From positions 1 through 8,494 of the forward strand of contig CAJTTM010000058.1 in NCBI GenBank assembly GCA_910579135.1: a DNA stretch of 8,494 bases, in the 5' to 3' direction. The position numbers were made by a program, and so were the translations under genes. How positions within the stretch are numbered: the stretch's first letter is position 1; each line of letters starts with the position of its first letter. The stretch is from an uncultured Erysipelotrichales bacterium (lineage in GTDB: Bacteria; Bacillota_I; Bacilli_A; Erysipelotrichales; Coprobacillaceae). The notes beneath the pieces are model-generated. The model saw only the letters and a program-made list of their open reading frames with translations. It made no database searches and had not been told where the DNA came from. Below are positions 1 through 5,744 of the stretch, piece by piece.

Positions 1-1
1 C

Positions 2-67
2 AAGACTTTATTCATGACTATGTGTGCCTTGAAGCCGCAGGCAGAAAGGAATGTGTGGTTAATATGA
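2..67 (+). CDS. Possible 3' end of an upstream gene, cut by the window edge
   Basis: One frame is open from the window edge to a TGA at 65-67, which overlaps the kinase ATG at 64 as ATGA, a common coupling arrangement in operons. The visible tail (about 21 residues, ending ERNVWLI) is not recognised. A second frame is also open here, but it runs straight into the kinase and so does not need a separate gene. The stretch is richer in G+C (about 45 percent by hand count of bases 1-60) than the rest of the window. It could equally be untranslated leader or the edge of something on the other strand. Confidence 0.25.
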   Translation, partial: KTLFMTMCALKPQAERNVWLI

Positions 68-1005
68 AAAAAATACTTTTATTTGGAGAACCTATGGCAT
101 TATTAACAACAACTGAGGTAGTATCTTTAGATGATGCTAAAATGTTTCAAAAAAGTTTAGCTGGTGCAGAAGTGAATGTCGCAATAGGTTTAACAAGGTT
201 AGGACATCAAGCAACATATTTCACTGTTTTGGGTGATGATCCATGGGGACGTTATATGAAGAAAAAACTTAAAGAGGAAATGATTGATACATCATTAGTC
301 TTCTTTGAAGATAAATATCCAAGTGGTATGATGTTAAAAAATCAGGTGAGTGAAGGAGATCCTGATATCTATTATTATCGTAAAGGTTCAGCTTTTTCAC
401 ATATTGATATCAATTGGATCAAACAAATAGATTTATCTCAATACGATCAACTCCATATAACAGGAATTCCATTAGCATTAAGTCAAGAAACAAGACAAAC
501 AAGTTTTGAATTGGTTAAAAAAGCAAAAGAAGCAGGTGTTTATATTTCCTATGATCCTAATCTTAGACCATCTTTATGGGAAGATGAGGGAATGATGATT
601 AAAGTAACAAATGAAATGGCAAGATATTGTGATATGATGTTGCCAGGTATCAAGGAAGGAAAAATTTTAATGGGGAGTGATAATCCTCAAGAGATTTCTC
701 AATTCTTTATTCAACAAGGAGCTAAAGAGATTGTTATTAAATTAGGTGAAAAAGGTGCTTATTATGCAAATGAAAATGAATCTTTTGTTGTTGAAGGTTT
801 TCATGTTCAAGAAGTTGTTGATACAGTTGGAGCTGGAGATGGATTTGCGGTAGGTATCATAAGTGCTCGTATAGAAAATATGAGTAAAAAAGAGATATTA
901 ACAAGAGGGAATGCTATTGGAGCAATGCAAGTGATGACGTTAGGTGATAATGAAGGATTGCCTAATCGTCAAAAATTAGAACAATTTATTAAAAGTCGTA
1001 TTTAG
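64..1005 (+). CDS. kdgK: PfkB-family sugar kinase, probably 2-keto-3-deoxygluconate kinase
   Basis: This 313-residue ribokinase-fold (PfkB) kinase most likely phosphorylates 2-keto-3-deoxygluconate to KDPG in cytoplasmic uronate/pectin-sugar catabolism. The N-terminal PfkB signature is visible around residues 30-41 (GAEVNVA). The substrate-side segment has YYYRKGSA, and DPNLRPSLW at about 164-172 is typical of KDG kinases. The C-terminal signature GAGDGF at 256-261 carries the likely catalytic base Asp259. Length is normal for the family. I start at ATG 64 because the protein then opens MKKILLFGEP as family members do; AAAGGA at 45-50 is its rather distant ribosome site. In-frame GTG codons at 22 and 55 are less likely. 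Fructokinase or another PfkB sugar specificity cannot be excluded. No KDPG aldolase is visible in the window. The gene ends with TAG, showing that UAG is a normal stop here. Confidence 0.85.
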   Translation: MKKILLFGEPMALLTTTEVVSLDDAKMFQKSLAGAEVNVAIGLTRLGHQATYFTVLGDDPWGRYMKKKLKEEMIDTSLVFFEDKYPSGMMLKNQVSEGDPDIYYYRKGSAFSHIDINWIKQIDLSQYDQLHITGIPLALSQETRQTSFELVKKAKEAGVYISYDPNLRPSLWEDEGMMIKVTNEMARYCDMMLPGIKEGKILMGSDNPQEISQFFIQQGAKEIVIKLGEKGAYYANENESFVVEGFHVQEVVDTVGAGDGFAVGIISARIENMSKKEILTRGNAIGAMQVMTLGDNEGLPNRQKLEQFIKSRI

Positions 1006-1020
1006 CAACTTTTTTTCTTT

Positions 1021-1042
1021 TTGTCACTTTCTTGTCACTTTT
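1021..1042 (+). repeat. Tandem direct repeat TTGTCACTTTY, two copies
   Basis: Two adjacent 11-base units (1021-1031 and 1032-1042) differ only at the last base. Each contains TTGTCA, which resembles a -35 element, and a TATAAT lies at 1049-1054. However, the spacers to that TATAAT are 22 and 11 bases, so neither copy makes a normally spaced sigma-70/sigma-A promoter with it. The repeat may be a regulator site or a small duplication upstream of the small membrane-protein gene. Confidence 0.5.
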
Positions 1043-1075
1043 CATATTTATAATAATGATTAAAGAGGGATGGTT

Positions 1076-1267
1076 ATGATAGAGAAAATAATAAGTTATA
1101 TAAGTATGATAATAGGAAATTTATTATCTTTTAATACACAAGAAGAATACTGTTTTTGTGAAATGGTCGTCCTTGGAATTTTCTTTATATTTTTTTCGAT
1201 TTTTGTTGTTTATATCGTTAGAATAATTATTTTTCATATTTTGAAAGATGAGAGTGAAATTAGATAA
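1076..1267 (+). CDS. Small hydrophobic membrane protein of unknown function
   Basis: This is a 63-residue protein I do not recognise. I start it at ATG 1076 because AAAGAGGG at 1062-1069 then sits at a normal distance; the in-frame ATG at 1070 would touch that site directly. Residues about 5-18 are moderately hydrophobic. Residues about 31-53 form a strong membrane helix rich in Ile, Phe and Val, interrupted late by one Arg. The tail is charged (KDESEIR). It contains two Cys in a YCFCE segment between the two hydrophobic parts. It lies 70 bases after the kinase and 53 bases before the RpiR reading frame. Possible roles (small membrane regulator, accessory subunit, toxin-like peptide) are guesswork. 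Confidence 0.6.
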   Translation: MIEKIISYISMIIGNLLSFNTQEEYCFCEMVVLGIFFIFFSIFVVYIVRIIIFHILKDESEIR

Positions 1268-1293
1268 AATTCATTATATTTTATGCATTATTA

Positions 1294-1302
1294 TGTTAAA
1301 AT
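1294..1302 (+). promoter_or_regulatory. Possible extended -10 promoter of the RpiR gene
   Basis: TGTTAAAAT is an extended -10 (TG, one base, then TAAAAT at 1297-1302). The -35 position (about 1274-1279, TTATAT) matches poorly. Transcription would begin near 1309, at the ribosome binding site, giving a very short leader. Weak evidence. Confidence 0.3.
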
Positions 1303-1320
1303 ATAGATGAGGTGAAGTCC

Positions 1321-2088
1321 ATGATTTTTACATATAGACAGATAGCTGAGCTTAATGATACTGAAACAAGTATTTATTAGTATATTATAAAAAATATGGA
1401 AAATGCTCTTAAGATGAGTATAAGAACACTTGCGAGTAATACTTTTGTTTCTACTGCAACTATTGTACGTTTTTGTCAAAAATTTGATTGTGAGGGATTT
1501 AGTGAGTTTAAAGTCAAATTAAAAATGTTTTATGAAGGAACAATGCTTCCAACCACAGATGATGAAGTTGATGTATTGTTAGACTTTTTTGAATATACTA
1601 GAAGCGATGATTTTAAAAATGCAATTCAAACATTTGTAAAGTATATCCAAGAAGCAAAAACAATTTGTTTTGTGGGAATAGGGACAAGTGGTAATTTAGG
1701 AGAATTTGGAGCAAGATATTTTTCTAATATTGGGTATTTTAGTTATTGTATTTCAGATCCTTATTATCCGTCATTAGTTGATCATAATGATAATCATATA
1801 TTAATTGTTTTATCAGAAAGCGGTGAAACAAGAGAGGTTATAGATCAGATTAGAATTTATCAAAGTCAAAATACAAAGATATTAGCTATTACGAATAAAC
1901 CAGAAACAACAATTGATAGAATGGCTGATGCAAGTATATATTATTATGTGAAGGATGTTATACTGCCTCAAACATATAATATTTCTTCGCAAGTACCAGC
2001 TATCTATATTTTAGAGAGATTAACAAGAGAACTTCAAAAGAATGGAAAAAAGAAATTACCATTAAAAACATCTACAAGAAATGATTAA
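1321..2088 (+). pseudogene. RpiR-family transcriptional regulator interrupted by an in-frame amber codon
   Basis: The full frame is 256 codons and has the RpiR layout: an N-terminal HTH_6 DNA-binding domain (residues about 1-77) and a C-terminal SIS sugar-phosphate-binding domain (about 105-250). The SIS domain has FVGIGTSG and LSESGET (from residue 164), as in phosphosugar binders. A strong ribosome site (GAGGTGA, 1309-1315) precedes ATG 1321, and the first 19 codons read as a normal RpiR start (MIFTYRQIAEL). Codon 20 is then TAG (1378-1380), and the frame continues with YIIKNMENAL and no further stop until TAA at 2086. One base change from CAG (Gln) would explain it. Restart at ATG 1396 has no ribosome site and would remove helix 1 of the DNA-binding domain. 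Such regulators usually sense sugar phosphates, and the nearby kinase would be a natural target. The gene may be recently inactivated, read through, or contain a sequence error. Confidence 0.8.
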
Positions 2089-2736
2089 ACATATCATTAT
2101 TATTATAAGGATGGTAATAGACAAGTCAATATTTTAAAAGATGCATCTTATGAATTTGTAAAGGGGAAAGTTTATGCAATCGTAGGGGCGAGTGGTTCTG
2201 GCAAAACAACTTCTCTTATTTTAGCGGGTGGTTTAGATGAACCAAAAGAGGGAAAGATATTATATAAAAGAAAAGATATTAAGGAAATAGGGTTATCTCA
2301 ATATAGAAGAAAACATGTATCGATTGTGTTTCAATCATATAATCTTATTTATTATATGAATGCTTATCAAAATGTAATGAATGCAGTTCGTATATCACAT
2401 ATCAAGAAACAAAACAATAAGGAATGCGTGATGTCTTTATTAGAAAAGTTAGGGCTTGATGAAAAAGAATGTAAAAGGGATATTAGAAAATTATCAGGTG
2501 GACAACAGCAAAGAGTTGCGATTGCTAGAGCAATCGTTAAAGATGTAGATCTTATTTTATGTGATGAGCTTACAGGGAATTTAGATGATGAAACATCTCA
2601 AGGAATTATACAAACATTGATAGATTTAGTTCATCAACAAAATAAATGTGTTATTATAGTTACCCATTCTAAAGAATTTGCAAATCAACTAGATATTCAA
2701 CTTAAAATTACTCAAGGAAAATTTGTGAAAATATAA
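2081..2736 (+). pseudogene. Orphan ABC transporter ATP-binding protein (LolD/MacB-like) with a broken 5' end
   Basis: The coding frame covers 2089-2736 and holds a nearly complete export-type ATPase. It has Walker A GASGSGKT (2185-2208), a Q-loop in VFQSYNL (Gln codon 2332), signature LSGGQ (2491-2505), Walker B LILCDE (Asp 2563, Glu 2566), D-loop GNLD and the H-loop His (2665). This frame has no ATG, GTG or TTG before Walker A; the first is GTG 2326. ATG 2081, which overlaps the RpiR stop in the arrangement of coupled genes, is in another frame that stops early. A one-base deletion near 2089-2097 (or a two-base insertion) explains this, and the corrected length of about 219 codons fits the family. 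Leu replaces the usual Pro just after the Walker B Glu. These ATPases normally pair with an FtsX/MacB-type permease, and none is present here. Programmed frameshifting or a sequence error are alternatives. Confidence 0.75.
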
Positions 2737-2806
2737 AAAGTTCATAATTAATTCATATCTATATATTACGATATAATTGTCTTGAAAGAGACATATAATA
2801 ATAGAA

Positions 2807-2844
2807 TTTATAGGCTACCCCTCTCCCTAAATAGTGCCTATAAA
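2807..2844. repeat. 9-bp inverted repeat around a 20-base spacer
   Basis: Perfect arms TTTATAGGC (2807-2815) and GCCTATAAA (2836-2844) flank a pyrimidine-rich spacer that includes CCCCTCTCCC. There is no T-run after it, so it is not an obvious terminator. It lies just before the bidirectional terminator and just after the orphan ATPase gene. It could be a small insertion scar, a regulatory hairpin or a protein site. Confidence 0.5.
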
Positions 2845-2847
2845 ATA

Positions 2848-2875
2848 AAAAAGAGTGTTTCCCCACACTCTTTTT
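2848..2875. terminator. Bidirectional intrinsic terminator between convergent genes
   Basis: A perfect 11-bp stem (2848-2858 with 2865-2875) has loop TTCCCC and carries A5 on one side and T5 on the other, so it reads as a terminator on both strands. The right arm contains the TAA stop of the - strand HAD gene. It would also stop + strand transcripts from the ATPase gene. Confidence 0.85.
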
Positions 2876-3662
2876 ATATTAATTTGAAATGTTTCAAAGC
2901 ATTTTGTATCCCATCGTTCTCAGCACTTGTTGTAATATATGTCACTTTATCAAATAAAATAGGATTTGCATTCCCCATAGCTACCGATTCTTTCGTATAT
3001 GTTAACATCGGTAAATCATTAGTAGAATCACCAATACAAATGCAATCATCAATATTCATACCTAAATAATCAATTAAGCATTGAATACCTGTTGCTTTAG
3101 AATAGCCCAAGGGAACAACTTCAATAAAATCACTATCTCTTTGAATAATTTCAAAATATTGTTTTAAATACTTTTTAAAAGTATCAATATCAGAGTTTTC
3201 ATCATACCAAATAGCCATCTTATCAAAATCTATAATATCGTGTTCATCAAATTCCTGAGCTACAAATCCCTGTTCTTCATATCTCTTCTTAAACATTAAT
3301 ACAAAAGGATTGATAATACCTTTAGAGAAGAATGCTCCTTTCTCTCCTTCTAGAACAGCTTGCATATGACATTTATAAATTTGTCTAATGACTTCTTTTC
3401 TTATAATTTCATCTAAAGTTGCATGCATAATAACTTCATTTTGATATTGAACATATGTACCACATCCACAAATATATCCATCGAATCCAATAGAAGTAAT
3501 CATATTTTCAATTGTAGAAATAGGTCTTCCTGTATTGACTATCAATAGATGACCGTTTTTATGAGCTTTGTGTAAAGCATCTATACAACTTTGAGGTACA
3601 ATATTGTTCTTTTCATCAGTTAAAGTTCCATCAATATCAAAAAAGACAATTTTTTTATTCAT
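2874..3662 (-). CDS. Cof-type HAD-superfamily phosphatase (subfamily IIB)
   Basis: This 262-residue cytoplasmic hydrolase most likely removes phosphate from small phosphorylated metabolites or cofactors. All four HAD motifs are present: DIDGT at 9-13 (nucleophile Asp9, acid/base Asp11), Thr44 in VNTGR, Lys189 in GYSKATGI, and GDSTNDLPM from 211 with Mg2+-binding Asp212 and Asp216. The region between motifs II and III (about 75-185) is the C2-type cap typical of Cof/YidA/YbjI proteins. Length is normal. The start ATG at 3662-3660 has AGGGGG about eight bases upstream on the - strand. It is a single-gene unit with its own promoter and a terminator that overlaps the stop codon, and it diverges from the Xre gene. 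Substrate cannot be predicted; members are promiscuous. Confidence 0.9.
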   Translation of the reverse strand: MNKKIVFFDIDGTLTDEKNNIVPQSCIDALHKAHKNGHLLIVNTGRPISTIENMITSIGFDGYICGCGTYVQYQNEVIMHATLDEIIRKEVIRQIYKCHMQAVLEGEKGAFFSKGIINPFVLMFKKRYEEQGFVAQEFDEHDIIDFDKMAIWYDENSDIDTFKKYLKQYFEIIQRDSDFIEVVPLGYSKATGIQCLIDYLGMNIDDCICIGDSTNDLPMLTYTKESVAMGNANPILFDKVTYITTSAENDGIQNALKHFKLI

Positions 3663-3689
3663 ATAAAAATCCCCCTAATAAACAAAGAT

Positions 3690-3718
3690 ATGATAAAATA
3701 TTTTTTAGAGTACGTCAA
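3690..3718 (-). promoter_or_regulatory. Promoter of the HAD phosphatase gene
   Basis: Read on the - strand, TTGACG (3718-3713) and TATCAT (3695-3690) are separated by exactly 17 bases, a good sigma-A promoter. Transcription would start near 3683, leaving a leader of about 20 bases that includes the AGGGGG ribosome site. Confidence 0.75.
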
Positions 3719-3733
3719 TCTTTTCTTGATTAA

Positions 3734-3753
3734 ATAAAATAATTATATTTTAT
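3734..3753. repeat. AT-only inverted repeat in the divergent intergenic region
   Basis: ATAAAATA (3734-3741) and TATTTTAT (3746-3753) are perfect 8-bp arms around ATTA. It lies just upstream of the - strand promoter and could be an operator for one or both divergent genes. Being only A and T in AT-rich DNA, it may be chance. Confidence 0.3.
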
Positions 3754-3781
3754 CGTTGAAAACAAGAAAACTAACATATTC

Positions 3782-3792
3782 AACCAATGGTT
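3782..3792. promoter_or_regulatory. Candidate operator palindrome upstream of the Xre gene
   Basis: AACCA-A-TGGTT has perfect 5-bp arms around one central base and lies three bases upstream of the -35 element of the Xre promoter. Short palindromes of this kind at their own promoters are typical binding sites of Xre/Cro-like regulators, so autoregulation is a reasonable inference. Only one copy is seen. Confidence 0.4.
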
Positions 3793-3794
3793 TG

Positions 3795-3822
3795 TTTACA
3801 TATAAATAGTAATGATTAAAAT
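3795..3822 (+). promoter_or_regulatory. Promoter of the Xre-family regulator gene
   Basis: TTTACA (3795-3800) and TAAAAT (3817-3822) are separated by 16 bases. Transcription would start near 3829, very close to the ribosome site GGAGG (3830-3834), so the leader would be minimal. Confidence 0.5.
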
Positions 3823-3840
3823 AAATGTGGGAGGTAGGAA

Positions 3841-4353
3841 ATGGAACAAGAAAAAATAGGAAAATATATTGCGTTTTTAAGAAAACAAAAAAATATGACT
3901 CAAAAAGAACTTGCCAAACAATTAGGGATAAGTGATAGGGCAGTTAGTAAATGGGAAAGAGGAATTTGTTTAATGGACATGTCATTGTTAAAACCTTTAA
4001 GTGAAATATTAGAAGTGAATATTATTGATATTTTATCAGGAGAAAAAGTGGAGGAAAATAAGATGAATGAAAAATATGAGGAAAGCATTATGAATTTAAA
4101 TAAATTGAATGAAATGAAATCTAAATCTTTTGGTGTTTATGGGATGTTAATTGTATTTGTGTTTATTGTTATATATAGATTTTGGAATGATATGGAATTT
4201 AACGATGTTGTAGGAATGTTATGTATGTTTAATGCATTTAAATTTGCACATAAATATCGATTGGATAAAGAGAAACGAAATGTTGTTATAAGTCTTATTT
4301 CTTTTATAGTCAGTTTGTTTTTAATAGTGATTTTTATATTGAATACACTTTAA
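3841..4353 (+). CDS. Xre-family helix-turn-helix regulator with a C-terminal membrane domain
   Basis: This is a 170-residue protein. Residues about 6-65 are a Cro/C1-type HTH domain (HTH_3) with the familiar signature MTQKELAKQLGISDRAVSKWERG. A charged linker (about 68-96, rich in Glu, Lys and Asn) leads to hydrophobic segments at about 99-113, 122-136 (weaker) and 147-168. It is therefore probably a membrane-tethered DNA-binding protein; the signal it senses is unknown. The start is set by GGGAGG ending six bases before the ATG. It diverges from the HAD gene and ends with its own terminator, so it is monocistronic. Similar Xre-plus-membrane proteins are common in Firmicutes and often sit beside transporter genes. 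Here the following gene is a small membrane-anchored protein with its own promoter. Confidence 0.85.
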   Translation: MEQEKIGKYIAFLRKQKNMTQKELAKQLGISDRAVSKWERGICLMDMSLLKPLSEILEVNIIDILSGEKVEENKMNEKYEESIMNLNKLNEMKSKSFGVYGMLIVFVFIVIYRFWNDMEFNDVVGMLCMFNAFKFAHKYRLDKEKRNVVISLISFIVSLFLIVIFILNTL

Positions 4354-4358
4354 AGGGG

Positions 4359-4380
4359 AAGAACACATGTTCTTTTTTTT
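4359..4380 (+). terminator. Intrinsic terminator of the Xre gene
   Basis: Stem AAGAAC (4359-4364) and GTTCTT (4369-4374) around ACAT, followed by an unbroken T-run to 4380. It lies six bases after the TAA stop. Confidence 0.8.
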
Positions 4381-4418
4381 ATGCTTATAAATATCATAAA
4401 TAATTAAAATAATTTTAT

Positions 4419-4447
4419 TTGATAAAATATAATATTTATATTATAAT
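4419..4447 (+). promoter_or_regulatory. Promoter of the 108-residue membrane-anchored protein gene
   Basis: TTGATA (4419-4424) and TATAAT (4442-4447) are separated by 17 bases, close to consensus. Transcription would start near 4454, leaving a leader of about 70 bases that contains an inverted repeat. Confidence 0.7.
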
Positions 4448-4464
4448 ATGATTGGTTTAAATGA

Positions 4465-4503
4465 TACAAATATGATGAATGGCTATGTTTAAATATATTT
4501 GTA
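4465..4503 (+). repeat. 9-bp inverted repeat in the leader of the 108-residue protein gene
   Basis: TACAAATAT (4465-4473) and ATATTTGTA (4495-4503) are perfect arms around a 21-base loop. It lies wholly between the predicted transcription start and the ribosome site (AAGGGGG, 4510-4516). It has no T-run and is not a terminator. An RNA hairpin affecting translation, or a protein-binding site, are both possible. Confidence 0.4.
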
Positions 4504-4524
4504 ATGAATAAGGGGGAATAAATA

Positions 4525-4851
4525 ATGATTGATTTTCTGTTTATTGTGATTGGATTGATATGTATTTTTATTATTTATAGAGTTTATAGAAGAAAGTTAA
4601 AAGAATATTCTAGCCAAGAAACAACTTATGATTTGGTTATTCAATTTGATGAAAATTATTATATTGATATAAGAGATGATGAATATATGAAATCAATTGG
4701 TAAATGGCGTAAATGTGGAAGGAAGAGTTTTAAGGGATATTCGGTATTAGATAAAGAGGGTATTGAAGAAATATTATCTAAAAATCATCATTTAAAAGAG
4801 AATCAGTTTAAGGTTTATAGAGCGACGCATTTGTTTTTTATAAATAAATAA
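4525..4851 (+). CDS. Hypothetical protein with one N-terminal membrane segment
   Basis: I do not recognise this 108-residue protein. Residues about 3-19 are a membrane helix (FLFIVIGLICIFIIY) followed at once by a basic stretch (YRRKLK), which suggests an N-out, C-in orientation with the rest in the cytoplasm. The soluble part (about 30-108) is rich in charged and aromatic residues, reads as a small mixed alpha/beta domain, and contains a GKWRKCGRKSFKGY basic patch with a single Cys. The start is supported by AAGGGGG eight bases upstream of ATG 4525. It has a near-consensus promoter of its own and is followed within 66 bases by the NfnAB operon. No terminator hairpin is visible between them, so some read-through into nfnA is possible. 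Confidence 0.7.
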   Translation: MIDFLFIVIGLICIFIIYRVYRRKLKEYSSQETTYDLVIQFDENYYIDIRDDEYMKSIGKWRKCGRKSFKGYSVLDKEGIEEILSKNHHLKENQFKVYRATHLFFINK

Positions 4852-4855
4852 TATG

Positions 4856-4884
4856 TTGAAATTCTTGTGTGTGAATTATATAAT
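4856..4884 (+). promoter_or_regulatory. Promoter of the nfnAB operon
   Basis: TTGAAA (4856-4861) and TATAAT (4879-4884) are separated by exactly 17 bases, the best promoter in the window. The start near 4891 leaves a short leader with ribosome site AAGGAG (4904-4909). It predicts strong, largely constitutive expression. Confidence 0.85.
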
Positions 4885-4916
4885 TATAGTTATAAAGGAA
4901 ATGAAGGAGATGCATT

Positions 4917-5744
4917 ATGTATAAAATTGTAAAGAAAGAAATTCTAAATGATGTTGTAGAGTTAATGGAAATTCATGCTCCTTTTGTTGCTAGAAAATGT
5001 GAACCTGGGCAATTCATTATTTTAAGAGCAACTGAAGATGGAGAAAGAATTCCTTTGACTATCGCGGATTTCGATAGAGAAAATGAAACAATTACTATTA
5101 TTTATCAAATTGTTGGTTATTCAACTGAAGTTTTATCACAATTTAAAGAGGGTGATGAATTAGTTGATTTTGTAGGACCGTTAGGGGCACCAACAGTATT
5201 ACATCAATCTAAACATGTAGTAGGTATTGCTGGTGGTGTTGGTAGTGCCCCATTATATCCTCAATTAAAAGCGTTGGCTGAAATGGGGGTGGATGTTGAT
5301 GTTATTATTGGTGGTCGTGAAGCTCAATATGTATTATGGGCAGATAAGTTTAAAGAATTCTGTAAAAATGTTTATATTATGACAGACGATGGATCTTTAG
5401 GAGAAAAAGGTTTTGGAACTGTTAAATTACAAGAGTTAATTGATAGTGGAGATCCTATTGATGAAGTTATCGCAATTGGACCAGTAGTGATGATGAAAGC
5501 TGTTGTAGCTGTCACTAAACCTTATAACTTAAAAACTTCTGTGTCTTTAAATCCTATTATGATTGATGGTACTGGAATGTGTGGATGCTGCCGTGTAAGT
5601 GTTGATGGCAAGATTAAATTCGCATGTGTAGATGGACCAGATTTTGATGGATTATTAGTTGATTTTGATGAGTTGATTCAAAGGCAAAAAATGTTTAAGA
5701 GTGAAGAAACTCACATTTGTAAATTAACGGGGGTGAAGAGATAA
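4917..5744 (+). CDS. nfnA: NfnA: FAD/[2Fe-2S] subunit of NADH-dependent reduced ferredoxin:NADP+ oxidoreductase
   Basis: This 275-residue small subunit of the electron-bifurcating transhydrogenase NfnAB binds FAD, NAD(H) and a [2Fe-2S] cluster. It belongs to the ferredoxin-NADP reductase/PyrK-like family. The N-terminal barrel (about 1-95) has the FAD motif RIPLTIADFD. The nucleotide-binding domain has VVGIAGGVGSAPLYP near 101-115. The C-terminal cluster segment has Cys222, Cys224, Cys225 and Cys237 (CGCC then ACVDGP). In characterised NfnA the cluster is held by three Cys and one Asp. The start is set by AAGGAG seven bases upstream. It overlaps nfnB by one base (TAATG). On its own it could be mistaken for PyrK or a sulfide dehydrogenase subunit, but the partner gene settles it. 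The soluble cytoplasmic complex interconverts NADPH, NADH and reduced ferredoxin. Confidence 0.92.
   Translation: MYKIVKKEILNDVVELMEIHAPFVARKCEPGQFIILRATEDGERIPLTIADFDRENETITIIYQIVGYSTEVLSQFKEGDELVDFVGPLGAPTVLHQSKHVVGIAGGVGSAPLYPQLKALAEMGVDVDVIIGGREAQYVLWADKFKEFCKNVYIMTDDGSLGEKGFGTVKLQELIDSGDPIDEVIAIGPVVMMKAVVAVTKPYNLKTSVSLNPIMIDGTGMCGCCRVSVDGKIKFACVDGPDFDGLLVDFDELIQRQKMFKSEETHICKLTGVKR

Noticed and set aside
1378..1380. TAG read as a sense codon through a recoded genetic code
   Set aside because: The kinase gene ends with TAG at 1003-1005 in a normal place, so UAG acts as a stop in this genome; local suppression stays possible.
1291..1479. - strand open frame across the RpiR 5' end
   Set aside because: It overlaps the clear RpiR ribosome site and HTH codons and resembles no known protein.
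2093..2106. ATT/TAT trinucleotide run as a phase-variation tract for the ABC gene
   Set aside because: Gain or loss of three-base units would not change the frame, so it cannot by itself explain the one-base offset.
2782..3069. + strand open frame of 95 codons over the terminator and the HAD gene end
   Set aside because: It begins with TTG without a good ribosome site, runs through a terminator, and is antisense to a HAD gene with all catalytic motifs.
3900..4088. - strand open frame inside the Xre gene
   Set aside because: Antisense shadow of a recognised HTH domain, no ribosome site.
4391..4450. Very AT-rich stretch considered as a replication origin or phage attachment site
   Set aside because: No DnaA boxes, iterons, integrase or duplicated core; the AT-richness is explained by a promoter.
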